Positions 1-10,429 of a stretch of 64,000 nucleotides of DNA are shown here, piece after piece. A program made the translations under genes and the position numbers. Location of the stretch: positions 453,501 to 517,500 of the forward strand of contig JARFJB010000102.1 of assembly GCA_036346205.1 (NCBI GenBank). The letters are read 5' to 3'. This DNA is from Vesta saturnalis. Its lineage: Eukaryota; Arthropoda; Insecta; Coleoptera; Lampyridae. The notes beneath the pieces were generated by a model. The model did not search any database. It saw only the letters and a program-made list of their open reading frames with translations, and was not told the origin of the DNA. Numbering within the stretch: the stretch's first letter is position 1; the number at the start of each line of letters is the position of its first letter.

Positions 1-968
1 AAAATCATGTTTCACCTTGACGCCTTTTTGTACAAGTAGGTTTATTGCACAATATTTGTTATGTTCTACTTATAATAATGCACAATTATTCAAGCTCGCC
101 AAAGTTGTGTGTGTATTATTCCAATTTCTACCTAATAACAACTTATCGTTTAGCGAAATGGCGGCGGATGTATAATGTAGAAAGGAAATAATTATTGAAT
201 AACGTGATGCGAAAAAAATTATAAAATATTCTTGCGTTTATACATCAAAACTATATTCCATAAATTTATTTATACTACCGACTTTTAAGTCTTTATGTTT
301 TAGTGGTTTGCTCCATGATTAAGGTTATTTACGACGGTTTGCATAAGAACTAGGTATAGCCATATTTCCGTGAAGTTGGTCAACATTATTTTATTACAAT
401 TCACGAGGTTCTTTTAGTGTTTAATTACAGAACTAAAATCGTGTTAGCATTAATGAAAATAAGAATAGTCTATTCTCAAAATTGTTAATCTAAAAATAAT
501 TTATAAGTACGAGGTGCGTACAAAATATAAACCACAAAAAATACTTAAGTACCTATTGCTGTTTAATTAACTCATAAATCGAGTTGAGAATGAATGAGAA
601 GTAAATATGTTGCATAATTTAGGAAATTTGCAAAAGCGGAAATATGGTTATTGCAATTTAGAATTTTCAAGAATAACAAAAAATTGTGCCACACAATTTC
701 AGCTTCATAAGATGGCATTCACGGAATTTCGGTCCAATTCTAAGTAACAATAACCAATCTTTACGTATTTAATGGGCGCTAATAAAGCTATATCCTGTGT
801 TTTTGTTATTATTTATCACGAATTCATTAATGTATCAGACATTAGTAGCAGTAGAAATGTTTCTGCCTATATCCCAATTTGGTGAACGCCATCTTATTGT
901 AGAGTTGCAATGATAACGTGTGAATTTGTTATTTATAGGTAGGTTTGAAATAATTAAAGCTATAAAAA
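1..968. other. AT-rich intergenic sequence, no gene seen
   Basis: I see no coding region with recognisable protein character, no tandem repeat and no transposon terminus here. The sequence is AT-rich and ends at the TTAA target of the piggyBac element that starts at 973. Confidence 0.6.
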
Positions 969-972
969 TTAA

Positions 973-3277
973 CCCTGGGTTAGGCGCGCTGTATAATGTA
1001 CCGTGGTTGGGCGCGTGGGGGACAAGTGTCACCCATTTTTAAATGGCCATAGTTTGGTAAAAAAAATATTTAAAAAAAAAATGCAAACAACAATGGACGC
1101 ACTCCAATTAATTAAACAGAGTTTTATTCAAAAAGTACAAAAATAAAATTATTTCCATTAAGAAAAATACAAACATTAAAAATACAGAAAATACTTAGTT
1201 TTCTAGGCACTGGCTACAAATATCTTTTAAATGGTCAACACAGGCCCACTTGTGGCACTTTACACACCATTTTCGGGTTGTTGGGTCTCGTGCACGTCCA
1301 CATTCATAACATCGCCCACGTGATGATGTCCTAGGCGCTTCCGGAAGTTCAGGTTCTGGAGCTTTCACTAATAACATTGCACGCCTACGGATTTCTCTTG
1401 GAAGGACCTCAATGGTAGATCGACGTAAAATTTGTAGTTTTATGAGTTCCCAGCTGATTTTTTTTTATGAAATCAACTCTTCTCACCTTCTTTTCTAATG
1501 CTGTATTATGACAATTATAAATACATAGGGAATTTATGGCGGCTATATTCAAAATATCGTAGAAGAGCACCATCGGCCATCTTCTGGTATTGCATGCAAC
1601 GTTGTTCTTTTCGCAAAGCTGATCTGCAAGATCAACGCCTGCTTTCGACATGTTATAGAAGGTCACGATCTCCGGTTTCTGATTTTCTTCAGTCGAAATA
1701 TCTATTGCGCCATCAAAGTGCATACTAGATAATAATAGCACAACTGCTGATGGCTTGGTACAGTAAGACACTATTGTACAGTCATTTTGAAATCCGAATA
1801 TAGACGTTCGTGGCGTTCTATCTTTTCTTGGTAACAACTCTTTTGGTACTTCTCTTCGGTTTTTGCGAATTGTTCCAACATATGTTAGATTTTTCTGTTT
1901 CAACTTTTTTACTAATGATAAACTGGTGAATCAATTATCACCGGTGATATTCCTGTTTGTATTCTGTACCGGCTCTGTCAAGCGTAAAACAATGTCTTCT
2001 GCTGAATTACTTACACGGTACGGTCCGTCAGGCTGTCTTCCAACATATGGTTCCAGATTGAGAGTATAGGCTGTACGGCTATCAACCAACGCGAAAACTT
2101 TCAAGCCATACCTTACAGGTTTGCTGGGTATATATTGGCGAAATTGGCACCTGCCTCTAAAAGCTAGCAATTGCTCATCGACGGTTAGATATTCTCCAGG
2201 TGTATAGTATTTTTGACAATTGTTAGTGAATATAGTCATTACTTCCATAATAGGGGCTAATTTGTCAATGTCTCGCCTCTGTAATCTGTCATTGATATCA
2301 TCGAATCGAATACATCGCAGCAAAAATCTAAAACGTTTTTCGCTCATCGATAAATAACACGATTCTAGACCATTCCCAGTCGAATTATCCCACAAGTCAC
2401 TAAGATTCTTCCTAGAACAACGCAAAGAGCCTATCAGGAGGAGAAGCCCAAGGAAAGCTTTCAGCTCAACAATATCCGTATGTCTCGCATCTCTTTCACG
2501 AGAAAAATTGTCTTTCACTGTATCTAGGAATGTGTTTGTACAAGTGGTTATAATCCTCAGAATGGCGTCATCAAAAAATAAGTCAAAAATGTCGATTTCA
2601 TTTTTTGTTTCTCGGGCTTTGTTTTTCGGTCCAGGTAAGTGAGTAATAATATTACAAGCTCTGGTTCTAATATTGGATGGTTGTCGAGGATGTTTCTGCC
2701 ATCTTGTTATACCATCTTTAGCGACAAAACAAAGTCCATCTACATGGTCATTATTTGCAGTGTTATCTTCAGATTCTGAAACGCTGACGCCCTGTTCAGA
2801 ATTTGTGTCTGCTGTATTTTCTTCGATACAGTCTTCTTCGTCATGGTCGCTGTTGTCATCGGGTGACTCATTACCGCTTTCATCGCCGCTAAGAAGGTCA
2901 TACCATCCCATCCATTTGTTTGGATCTTTGCTGTACTCGATTTTTCGTTTTTTCAATTCAGACATTTTACAATTTTTTCGGAAACTATAACAATCCATGT
3001 GAAAAAATATTGAAAAAATAATAAAGTTAATAATATATACCTGCTTGCCAATAGTAACGTAGTTGGTCGCGCGGGTGACAAATGTCAACCAGTGGAAAAT
3101 ATGCGACAACAATAACACTACCACGTTGAATCAAACACAACTGACAAGCATAAACTACTAATCCTATATAAATAGGAAGGTACATGGGAGGGGGTGTCAC
3201 AGAACCGCACCAATCAAATGGAATGGCCGGAAGTATTGGCATGGTTGACCCCTGTCACCCGCGCGACTAACGTAGGG
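973..3277 (-). mobile_element. piggyBac-superfamily DNA transposon, near complete
   Basis: A 2,305-bp element is bounded by TTAA at 969-972 and 3278-3281, the piggyBac target site. The ends are inverted: both begin CCCT, then GTTAG, then CGCGC, so the terminal repeat reads roughly CCCTnnGTTAGnCGCGC. Subterminal copies of a GTCGCGCGGGTGACA-type motif lie at 3066-3080 and, inverted, at 3254-3268, with a related form near 1008-1033. These may be transposase-binding repeats (inference). The single transposase gene is on the minus strand. Both ends and both TTAA copies are intact, so this is a fairly recent insertion. Confidence 0.93.
1195..2965 (-). pseudogene. piggyBac transposase, two inactivating lesions
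   Basis: This encodes a DDD transposase of the piggyBac family, which cuts and pastes at TTAA. I chose the start at 2965 (MSELKKRK) because upstream codons look like non-coding hydrophobic sequence; an acidic N-terminal region follows, as is usual. The first catalytic Asp lies in TVDEQLLAFRGR, the second in the ITGDN motif and the third in KAGVDLADQL. The C-terminus carries a cysteine/histidine cross-brace zinc finger (CYECG, CVKCH, CVDHL, CSQC). Two lesions are visible. A TGA at 1931-1933 replaces the Trp codon directly after the second catalytic Asp-Asn. A 9-T run (9 A on the coding strand) at 1458-1466 shifts frame before the zinc finger; 8 A would restore it. The rest reads cleanly, so the copy died recently or one lesion is a sequencing error. 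Confidence 0.9.
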
Positions 3278-3520
3278 TTAAGAAATTTACTTGTTTAACA
3301 TTTTCAAGGTACCTATTTTGTGATTATGCAATATTTTTTTTTCTAATTCTAAACAGTAGCGGGTTGTAATTATTTAACTGGTCCAATATTTTTACAGCTT
3401 CGCTAAAAATATCTCCTACTTTGGCGTTTTTATCAAAAGCAATTTTAATAAAGAATTTTTTTCTATTTCGGTGCTGCAATGAGAATTTTGTACAACTATT
3501 TTTATTAAAAACAAAGAATA

Positions 3521-3622
3521 AGTGATATGCATAAAGATGAGTGGGCACTAAGATGTAGCCATTCTAATTTATAGCGAGTAGCTACTCCCGATGGTAGTGT
3601 GTACTTCATTTCTGTATATAAA
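3521..3622. repeat. Harbinger-type terminal fragment
   Basis: The segment reading GATATGCATAAAGATGAG and then GTAGCTACTCCC matches, in the same orientation, the right arm of the inverted repeat at 9247-9350. It is cut off where the mariner fragment begins near 3622. It is probably a detached terminus of the same Harbinger family that occupies 4.06-9.5 kb. Confidence 0.6.
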
Positions 3623-3627
3623 GTATT

Positions 3628-3821
3628 TCTGGCTCTTCCCAAAAATAAAAACCATGCTAAAAGGAAAACGTTTTGACACCATTCCTGACATTGAGATGGC
3701 CACGAAAGAACAGCTGAACGCCCTTCCAAAAGAAGCCTTCCAAAAATGTTTCCAGTCACGGATTCAACGTTGGGATAAGTGTATCTCTAGCCAAGGACGA
3801 CAGTACTTTGAAGGAAATTAA
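3628..3821 (+). pseudogene. mariner-type transposase, C-terminal fragment
   Basis: About 64 residues of the C-terminus of a Tc1/mariner-superfamily transposase are readable, beginning FWLFPKIKTMLKGKRFD and ending WDKCISSQGRQYFEGN before the stop. FPKIKTMLKGKRF followed by ATKEQLNALPKEAFQKCF is a familiar insect mariner C-terminal pattern. The catalytic core is absent upstream, where Harbinger terminal sequence abuts it, so this is a fragment rather than a gene. No terminal inverted repeat could be assigned. Its reading frame is open, but the product would lack all three catalytic residues. Confidence 0.75.
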
Positions 3822-4257
3822 TTCCATTTCTATGTAAACTTGTTACTTTGTAATAAAATTATTCACCGTATTTTTTTAACAGACCTCGTATTTTAACCAC
3901 TCATCTTGCAAATATACTAAAAAGTTCTTTTTAGTAAAAAAAAAGGAAAAAAATTAACTTTGATTTGCCGGTATTTATTATTAGATTACTAACAGTGTAT
4001 TATTTACCCACTTTTTACTTTTTTACTTACATTTTAGAAGTTGCCACTCCATTTGATATGCATAAGAAAGTGAGTAGAAGCTCAAACTCTTGAGTGTCTA
4101 CTTATGTCCAGAGTAGTTACTCGAATCTTGAGTAGCGACTCTCATTTTCGTATGCATAAGGAAAAGTGTTCACTCTGACCATTAAGTACCTACTCTTAAA
4201 AATGCGAGTTTAGTTAGTAGTAGACTCAACTGCATGAAAGGGCGAAGTGTGTACGCG

Positions 4258-4720
4258 ATGGCCGAATTTGTGCCTGTTTATCAGCCTGCTAAGGTCTATA
4301 AGGTCCGTAGGAGGAGACGCGAAGTAGAATATCGTTGGCTATATCGGTTTGAAAAAGGAAATGTTGAATGGATAACCGATCATTTTCTTGATAATACTGA
4401 AGAAACCAGGGGTGGAGCGCTGAGTAATGAGCAAAAAATGAGAGCTTTTTTACGTTATGTTGGCGATCTAGGATTACAAATTGGTGCCCATCAGTCGATA
4501 ATATCTAGAACTATTACCAACGTAATGACAAGGATTGTGCAGAAATCGAATGTATGGATTAAATTTCCATCGTCGTATAAAGAGTTGCAAACCGCGAAAT
4601 ATAAGTGGCATGAAAAGTTTAACTTTCCTTCAGCTACTTGTGCTATAGTCTGTACTCATGTACTCATTGTAAAACCGTCTAATCATGGAGACGCGTATAT
4701 TAACAGGAAAAACTTTGCTA
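4258..4720 (+). pseudogene. Harbinger transposase (HARBI1-like nuclease), 5' half
   Basis: This is the N-terminal half of a HARBI1-like DDE nuclease. The start MAEFVPVYQPAKVYKVRR is chosen within a frame that also opens at 4234. An HTH-like region (FLRYVGDLGLQIG, then HQSIISRTITNVMTRI) is followed by FPSSYKELQTAKYKWHEKFN and the segment before catalytic sequence, CAIVCTHVLIVKPSNHG, where families usually have C-A-I-D-C-T-H; the first catalytic Asp is therefore Val here. A few residues are missing between QIG and HQS compared with the family. The frame breaks at the TA at 4719-4720, where another transposon inserted. Codons on the far side (8589 on) complete the expected NFASxNVQATC motif. Confidence 0.88.
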
Positions 4721-5702
4721 TACTCCGTTTAACGAACAGATTCAGTAAATGCTCCTCCTACAAATTTGAAGGTGCGTGCTACTAACTGCGCATAGGCCTT
4801 GTTTACAACCATCAAAAAATTAGTTTCTGGGTAATACAGTGGTTGAATTACATTCAACGGTTCTTTAATGTATACATATGAATTATTGTAGTCCCTAAAA
4901 TGTATAATTATGTAGTTTTAACCATAATCTAATAATAAACATGTTTAAAAATGTAAATATTCTAAAATCACACATTTTTACGAATCAAAATTCTCTGTCG
5001 CCAATGAATCGGTTTTAATACGGTTTGAAAACAAGCATTTTTAGTCTATGGGAATGATGACATGCTGTACATAACTCGTTAATGTTTACCAATCTGTCAA
5101 ATCTCATATGAAGTCAAGTCAAATTGTCAGGGCACGTATTTTGGAAATCGAAAAATAACATTAATTTATTTGTTTGTGAAAGGCCATAAGTGGGGCAGGT
5201 AAATAGTAAATGAATAGAACTTTAAACTTACATTTTATTTTTATAGGAATTTACAAGTCAACTCCTTGTTGATGTCACAAGTGTTTGTTTATCTAAACAA
5301 ACTGCAAAATGCAATTATGTTACTGTTGAGAAAAACCCCTTTATTCTTTAATAATTACCACAAAAACTTTATCATAAGTAATGCATCAATTCACAATTCT
5401 TCCTGTAGTTGCATTCGTATTTTTTACTAAGTCTGTAAAGCACAACAGGTCAGTCTTGTTCGGAGTCTGATGAAGAAGAGTCATCGCCTAACTGGATGAT
5501 CAACAGTTCCACTTGAACTTCTATAGTGATATCCAATTGCCACTTTTTCTTCCACACTTTGCACGTGTCTAATGGCATTTATCCAATTATCCGACATTAC
5601 GTTTGCAACAGCGATGCAAAATAATTGGTGGGCTAAATGTTTTATTGTTCTTCGCAACTTCACTCTTGATTTGTGCCCATATCAGTTCGATTGGGTTTAA
5701 GT

Positions 5703-7489
5703 TTTTGTTTTTTTTATGATTGTGGACCTGAACAGGCTAAATTAGGCCTATCTTGCTAAAGCACTCAGGAACACTTAGGAGGATGGATAGAGGGATAACG
5801 AATTGCCAATAGATGCCTATGAACAGCTACCTTAAATTTTCTCATATCATAAGTGAGAGGAAAACAGGAACTAGGGAGATCATTCCAGAGTTTAGAAGCC
5901 ATGTAGAAAAATGTGGATTGCACCCATTTGGTACGACAAGTGGAGATTTGTACTGCATACTGATGATGTGAATGAGCGAACCGAGTGTTTCTCGCAAAGA
6001 TAGCCCGAGATGGTATCAAAGAATATAATTCAGCAGCACAATAGCCGTTGCAATAACGATAATACAAAGAAAGAACTGAAACCACCCTTCTATGCTCAAG
6101 GGACTGTATGTGAGAATCGCTCTCTTTTGAATACGATCGATGTTCAATTCTCTGATTAGAGAGATTGAGTAGTTGGGGTTTAATGTGAGGGATACGCCAT
6201 CACTCGTATCAATTGTAGACTAAACCTCACAACCCTGTTGAGTAATTGAACAAAATGAGATTCATTCAAAGACTAATTTATTTCGTATTATTTACACTTT
6301 ATATACAACTTTTAACATGACGTATTTTATTGGTCGAGAGCGTATTGGGGAGCACTAACCCAGAGGTGAGAATTATATTCCAGATGAGGCCGAATTTGGG
6401 CCTTATACAGCAGAAGGAGTTGTCGAGAGGTAAAGTACTGCTTATTATTTTACGAGCAGCTGTTTTGGTAACTGACAGATGGTCAACCCATGAGAGATTT
6501 GAAGATACAGTCATACCCAACAGAGTAATAGAGTCTGAAAACTTAAGAACTGAGCCATTCATACTTACAACATGAAATGATCGATCTTTTTTGGCGGACT
6601 TAAGGCAACACTGAGTTTTGTTAGCATTAAATTTAACTAGATTATTGCTTCCACGTTCGAGAATACGTTGAATGTCTTTGTTGATTGAATTTGCCATTTC
6701 AGCTTTAATTTCTTGATTTGACATAGAAGGTGGATTATCACTATGAGTAGACTGAGATGAACTACAATGAAGAGTGCTATCGTCAGCAAAGCAATGGAAG
6801 GGGTTAGTTGTTGAAGAAATAAGGTTATTTATGTACAGCAGAAGAAGTGTAGGCGCTATAACGGATCCCTCTGGTACGCCCGCGTTAATGCTAACTTCTT
6901 TTGAAAAAAAGCGATCAACTACGACACGTATTCGCCTTTTATCAAGGAAACTAGAAACCCAGTTGATGAGCGTATCATTTAACCCAAACGAGGTGAGTTT
7001 GGCAAGTAAACACTTATGCCAAACTTTGTCAAAGGCCTTTGAGATATCTAAAGCGACTACAACTATTTCACCAGACTGCTTTACTGTATTGTTCCAAACT
7101 TGGGTCACATATGAAAGAAGATCGCCTGTTGAACGACTTTGCCTCAACCCATATGGGTGGTCACTAAGGAGTTTGTTAGTTTCAAGGAACGTGAGCAGTT
7201 GCCGATTGATGGCTTTTTCCATGATTTTAGACAAAATGGAAGTGATGGCAATTGGTCGGTAGTTTGAGGGATCGGTCTTATCGCCTTTTTTGGGAATAGG
7301 TTGAACATTTGCTAACTTCCATGATGAAGGGAATTCCCCTGAAGACATAGAGATCGTATAGAGCTTAGATAGGACTGGTACTAGTTCGGGGGAACATTTC
7401 TTTAAGACAATAGCTGGGATACCTTCTGGGCCAGTCGCCTTATTGAGATCAAGTCTACTGATGATCGATTCCAAGAGCTTGTACCGCAA
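5703..7489 (-). mobile_element. 5'-truncated LINE inserted in the nested transposase
   Basis: On the minus strand the sequence begins abruptly at 7489 inside the transposase codons for LPPYHC and ends with an A-rich tail (ATAAAAAAAACAAAAA) near 5703-5720, right before the continuing transposase sequence. It holds only the RT and C-terminal part of a non-LTR element; the endonuclease is missing. A target-site duplication is not evident. It belongs to the Jockey/CR1-like group by RT motifs. Confidence 0.8.
5765..7489 (-). pseudogene. LINE reverse transcriptase, partial
   Basis: The 396-codon open part (6299-7489) covers the RT fingers and palm. LNKATGPEGIPAIVLK is followed by FPSSWKLANVQPIPKKGD and PSNYRPIAITSILSKIMEK. 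VALDISKAFDKVWH holds the motif A Asp, and HCFADDSTLH holds the FADD catalytic pair; the usual VPQGSV block reads VPEGSV. After a frameshifted stretch (6086-6298) the C-terminal domain resumes at 6085 (VVSVLSLYYRYCNGYCAAELYSL) and continues with ASKLWNDLPSSCFPLTYDMRKFKV, ending at 5765. Product if intact: copying LINE RNA at the nicked target. It lies antisense within a transposon gene and has no endonuclease, so it is not autonomous. Confidence 0.88.
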
Positions 7490-8588
7490 TGATATGGAGG
7501 TAAACGCAATACAGTATGATTCTGTGTTTTTGCTATCTCATCACCAACTAATTTAGGAGCAATAGCAGCTTTTCTGGCAAGGTCGAGAAGTTCGTCCTTG
7601 ATCATATCTCTTTCGTAATCAATGGATTTACTCGTTAGCTTTTTTTGATCCTGAATTTGGATTTTTGTTGATCTTCTGCTATGATTGGAAGCGTTATCTA
7701 ATATTATAACAGCGTTTTGATCTAAACGTCCAACAACGTTGCGAAACCATTCTTCAAAAACAGCAGCTGTCATTTCTTCATGATAATCGCCAGATTTCTT
7801 GGACAATAGCAAACCATCATCAACAAAACCGTCCTAGGAAGCAATGTGGAGAACGATAAGGCGTTGATAATCCATTAACAAACGCTTGCCTGGGAGTCAA
7901 GATGGTTGTATTTTTTCATAATTTGCTTACTGTATGGCATTAACCCAAGTCTCGTCTAAGAAATAAACTTTTTTTCCTTCTTCTCTGTATTTTCTAATGT
8001 GTCGTAGATAACGTCGCCTCCACGCAACTATCTCGGGTTTTTCTTTAAGGAAACTATTTCTTGACCTCTTAGAATACCTATATTTCAAAATAAAGTATAA
8101 TTTATGTTAGAGATAATTTATTCCTTTACTCACTTAAAGCCAATTTCATTCAACAAGGTTCTTAATGTACTCCTTTTTAATTGAGGCATCTTATCGTGCT
8201 CACCAATTCCGGCCACAATTTTATTTAGAGTAGGTGTATCGTTTTGTTCAAAGAAGGAATGGACTACACGCCTAAGATTACTCTTAGTTTCGTCGTCAGT
8301 GTTGTCCAAAATTGCTCGTTGTCGGTGGGACACAGTCGGAGGATGTAATACATGTGTTTACTTGTACTCACGTAAAATGTTACACACTTTTATCTGTAAT
8401 ACCTAAAATTATAAAGTAATGGATAAAATATGTTTTTATAAAGTTATTATGTTACCTGCTGCTTTTGCTGTAAATGCAACATTTTCAGTCTTGTTGTTGT
8501 TCGGATTTTCCTCAACGCAAACTTTAAAAATGTTTAAGCTAACTCGTGGGAGGAGCACTTACTGAATCCGTTCGTTAAACAGAGAATA

Positions 8589-8956
8589 GTATCAACGTAC
8601 AGGCAACGTGTAGTGCAATTGAAGAATTTACAATATCATGCAATGGAACAGGGTTAGTGCTGTTTTATTAGGAGGCTCTGGGTATTGTGTAGCGCCGTTT
8701 TCCCATACTACATAGCAAAATACGTGTTAATACAGAAATGATACCTTCTCTTGCTCTGAGTTGCTTCATTTTGCATAACGTGGCTATGCATCTTAGTGAT
8801 GAAGACTTTAATTTTGATGCACAAAAAGATAATGGACGAGAAGGGGTTCCAAACCACAATGAAGTTGGCTATAGAAATGCCATGATACATCCGAGAGGCC
8901 AACTAAGAAGGGAACTATTCACGAATTTCGGAATTAAGTATTTTAAAACAACGTAG
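8589..8956 (+). pseudogene. Harbinger transposase, 3' half with internal deletion
   Basis: Directly after the nested insertion the sequence reads INVQATCSAIEEFT, continuing the motif left open at 4720. A deletion then removes the middle of the catalytic domain. A remnant of the LGDSGYG-type motif survives as GGSGYCVAPF near 8670-8700, and after a further break the C-terminus is open from 8738 (IPSLALSCFILHNVAMHLSDED) to a stop at 8954-8956. The SCFILHNVA motif is typical of HARBI1-like proteins. The gene cannot give a working nuclease because the core is deleted and the first catalytic Asp is replaced. Confidence 0.85.
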
Positions 8957-8964
8957 ATGAAACG

Positions 8965-9018
8965 ATGTGTGATCAACAATCTTCTCCAACACAGCTCGAC
9001 ATTGTTGAAATACTTCAG
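8965..9018 (+). CDS. Candidate first exon of the Harbinger accessory gene
   Basis: An ATG at 8965 opens MCDQQSSPTQLDIVEILQ, followed at once by GTAAGT, a strong splice donor. The same protein segment (SPTQLDIVEIIQ) and donor recur inverted at 9481-9516. Harbinger elements carry a second gene for a Myb/SANT-like DNA-binding protein that partners the nuclease; this exon is a plausible start of that gene (inference). No downstream exon is visible, because the sequence runs into the inverted repeat. Confidence 0.4.
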
Positions 9019-9523
9019 GTAAGTACTAACGTATTTAAAATATAAAACAATGATTGAAATAACCACCAGGTGACCGGGACATACCAGTCTAACTCGCCAA
9101 TCAGAGTGCCCCCTCTTAGATGGCAAGTGACAGCTCCATTGTTTGCAACAATATTTATGCATACAGAAATGGAGTACACAGTTATCATTACCATCAGGAG
9201 TAGCTACTCGCTACAAATTAGAGTGGCTATTTCTTAGTTGGCAATAGGTGATATGTGTAAAAATGAGTGGGCACTACGAAGTAGCCACTCTAATTTGTAG
9301 CGAGTAGCTACTCCCCATGGTAAGTGTGTACTCCATTTCTATATGCATAAAAATTGTTACAAACAATGGAGCTGCCACTCGCGATCTAAGAGGAGGCACG
9401 CTGATTTTCGAGTTTAGACTTGTTTGTTCCTGCCACTCGGTGGTCATTTCAAGCACTGTTTTTATACTTTAAATACTTACCTGAATTATTTCAACAATGT
9501 CGAGCTGTGTTGGAGAAAATTCT
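8979..9523. repeat. 545-bp inverted repeat at Harbinger end
   Basis: The left arm (about 8979-9225) and right arm (about 9275-9523) are complementary over most of their length, sharing the CTCCAACACAGCTCGACATTG end, the GTAAGT donor, a CTCTTAGAT segment, TGCATA...AAATGGAGTAC and GAGTAGCTACTCGCTAC. The short centre carries GATATGTGTAAAAATGAGTG, which resembles a Harbinger end. It looks like two Harbinger-family tails joined tail to tail, so the RNA or single strand would fold into a long hairpin. Confidence 0.8.
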
Positions 9524-10189
9524 AGTGAAAAGCAAACCGCATTTGTTAATATAAATAAAATTATATTAAAGATATTTTATGGAAGAGGGCGGCTTTAGAA
9601 TTTTTTTTAAGTTAGTATCTATAATTTCCACTTTGTAGGTTGAAAGGTCGTGTGTTGTTTCATACCAGATACTGTAAGCTGTGGTTTAAATATCAAAACC
9701 ACGTTATGATGCTAGTGACGTCATACCACTGTAAACAGCTGCTGCAAAAAGTGTCACTGGGCTCCTGTACGATGGTTATCTTTTGACGGTATCCATTTGT
9801 GGCACATGGATAAACAATTCTTTCTTCAAACGTCTGTAAACATGACATTTAGTGACGCAATGCAAGATACTAAATTGTCATTTTGTTATTCCAGTTTCTC
9901 CTAATATCAACTTTTTTAAATTTCATTAGTGCTTGTTTCGCGGAATCCATAGCTACGCACGTTTAACGTTTTGCGAAGCAACCTATAAAAATCCAGGTTA
10001 ATGGTAGTCCTTCGTTTCGCGAACAATTTGGCTTAAAAATAACTGGACTTAGGATAGGTTTGGAAAAAATAGCATACTTTATGTGGTGCTAAAGTGACTT
10101 TTTTGTCTCATGTCTAATTGCACAACTGAGGTTCGACAAAAAAGTATCAGTTTAGCTCCGTATAAAATAATATACTATTTCGGGAGTTA
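9524..10189. other. Unique-looking sequence, no gene seen
   Basis: This stretch has no extended open frame with protein character and no repeat structure that I can see. It separates the Harbinger composite from the simple-sequence block. Confidence 0.5.
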
Positions 10190-10425
10190 CTGTAGTTGTA
10201 CATGCAAACGCACATGCACGCACTCGCGCACACTCACCCACGCAGGCAAAAAAAAACGCGCGCAAGCAAACATGAATGCGCGCACACGCACGCACACACA
10301 CACACATTCATTAACTAGCACACACACACACACATACCCACGCACGCACGCACGCACGCACGCTCGCTCGCTCGCTCGTTCACTCACTCACTCACTCGCT
10401 CACTTACTCACTCACAAATAATCAA
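10190..10425. repeat. Simple repeats: CA/CG tetranucleotides
   Basis: Runs of CACACA, CACG, then GCTC and ACTC tetranucleotides follow one another. The open frames across both strands are a consequence of the repeat and are not genes. Confidence 0.9.
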
Positions 10426-10429
10426 TTTG

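Larger units (their letters stand above)
5450..8333 (-). pseudogene. DDE_3-type transposase, intron-containing, LINE-interrupted
   Basis: Exon 1 (8333-8134) encodes a helix-turn-helix N-terminus ending LLNEIGFK. A 56-bp intron (8133-8078, GTGAGT...TAG) joins it to YSKRSRNSFLKEKPEIVAWRR. The catalytic residues visible are Asp in LDETWVNA, Asp in VIILDNASNHSRR and Glu in LNPIELIW (near 5690), with about 75 residues between the second Asp and the Glu. A LINE sits between LPPYHC (7490) and the LNPIELIW block. Downstream, a frame change leads to DNWINAIRHVQSVEEK and a serine/aspartate tail ending at the TGA at 5450-5452. Stops follow the first motif and occur before the second, so it is dead. This family is common in insects, but its usual name is not certain from sequence alone. 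Confidence 0.85.
4721..8586 (-). mobile_element. IS630/Tc1-like DNA transposon nested in Harbinger
   Basis: The ends are inverted repeats: the left reads TWCTCYGTTTAACGAAC and continues through GATTCAGTAARTGCTCC, and the right is its complement, giving TIRs of about 40 bp. Both ends abut TA (4719-4720 and 8587-8588), the target of this superfamily. Removing the element with one TA restores the Harbinger reading frame exactly. It spans 3,866 bp, of which about 1.8 kb is a LINE inserted into its transposase gene. About 650 bp at 4785-5450 and about 250 bp at 8334-8586 are non-coding flanks of the element. Confidence 0.88.
4057..9260 (+). mobile_element. Harbinger (PIF) element, split by nested transposons
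   Basis: The element starts with terminal-like GATATGCATAAG sequence at 4057, then a region rich in GAGTAG/CTACTC repeats, then the transposase 5' half (4258-4720). It resumes at 8589 with the transposase 3' half and a candidate second-gene exon, and ends within the inverted repeat near 9260. The 4721-8586 interval is a later DNA transposon. The outer boundaries are uncertain because several copies of the terminal sequence are present; the transposase identity is secure. Confidence 0.7.

Noticed and set aside
835..1032. 65-codon minus-strand open frame overlapping the piggyBac left end
   Set aside because: It runs across the TTAA and TIR and has no family character.
10110..10421. 103-codon Thr/His/Arg-rich open frame
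   Set aside because: It is a translation of CACA and CACG simple repeats.
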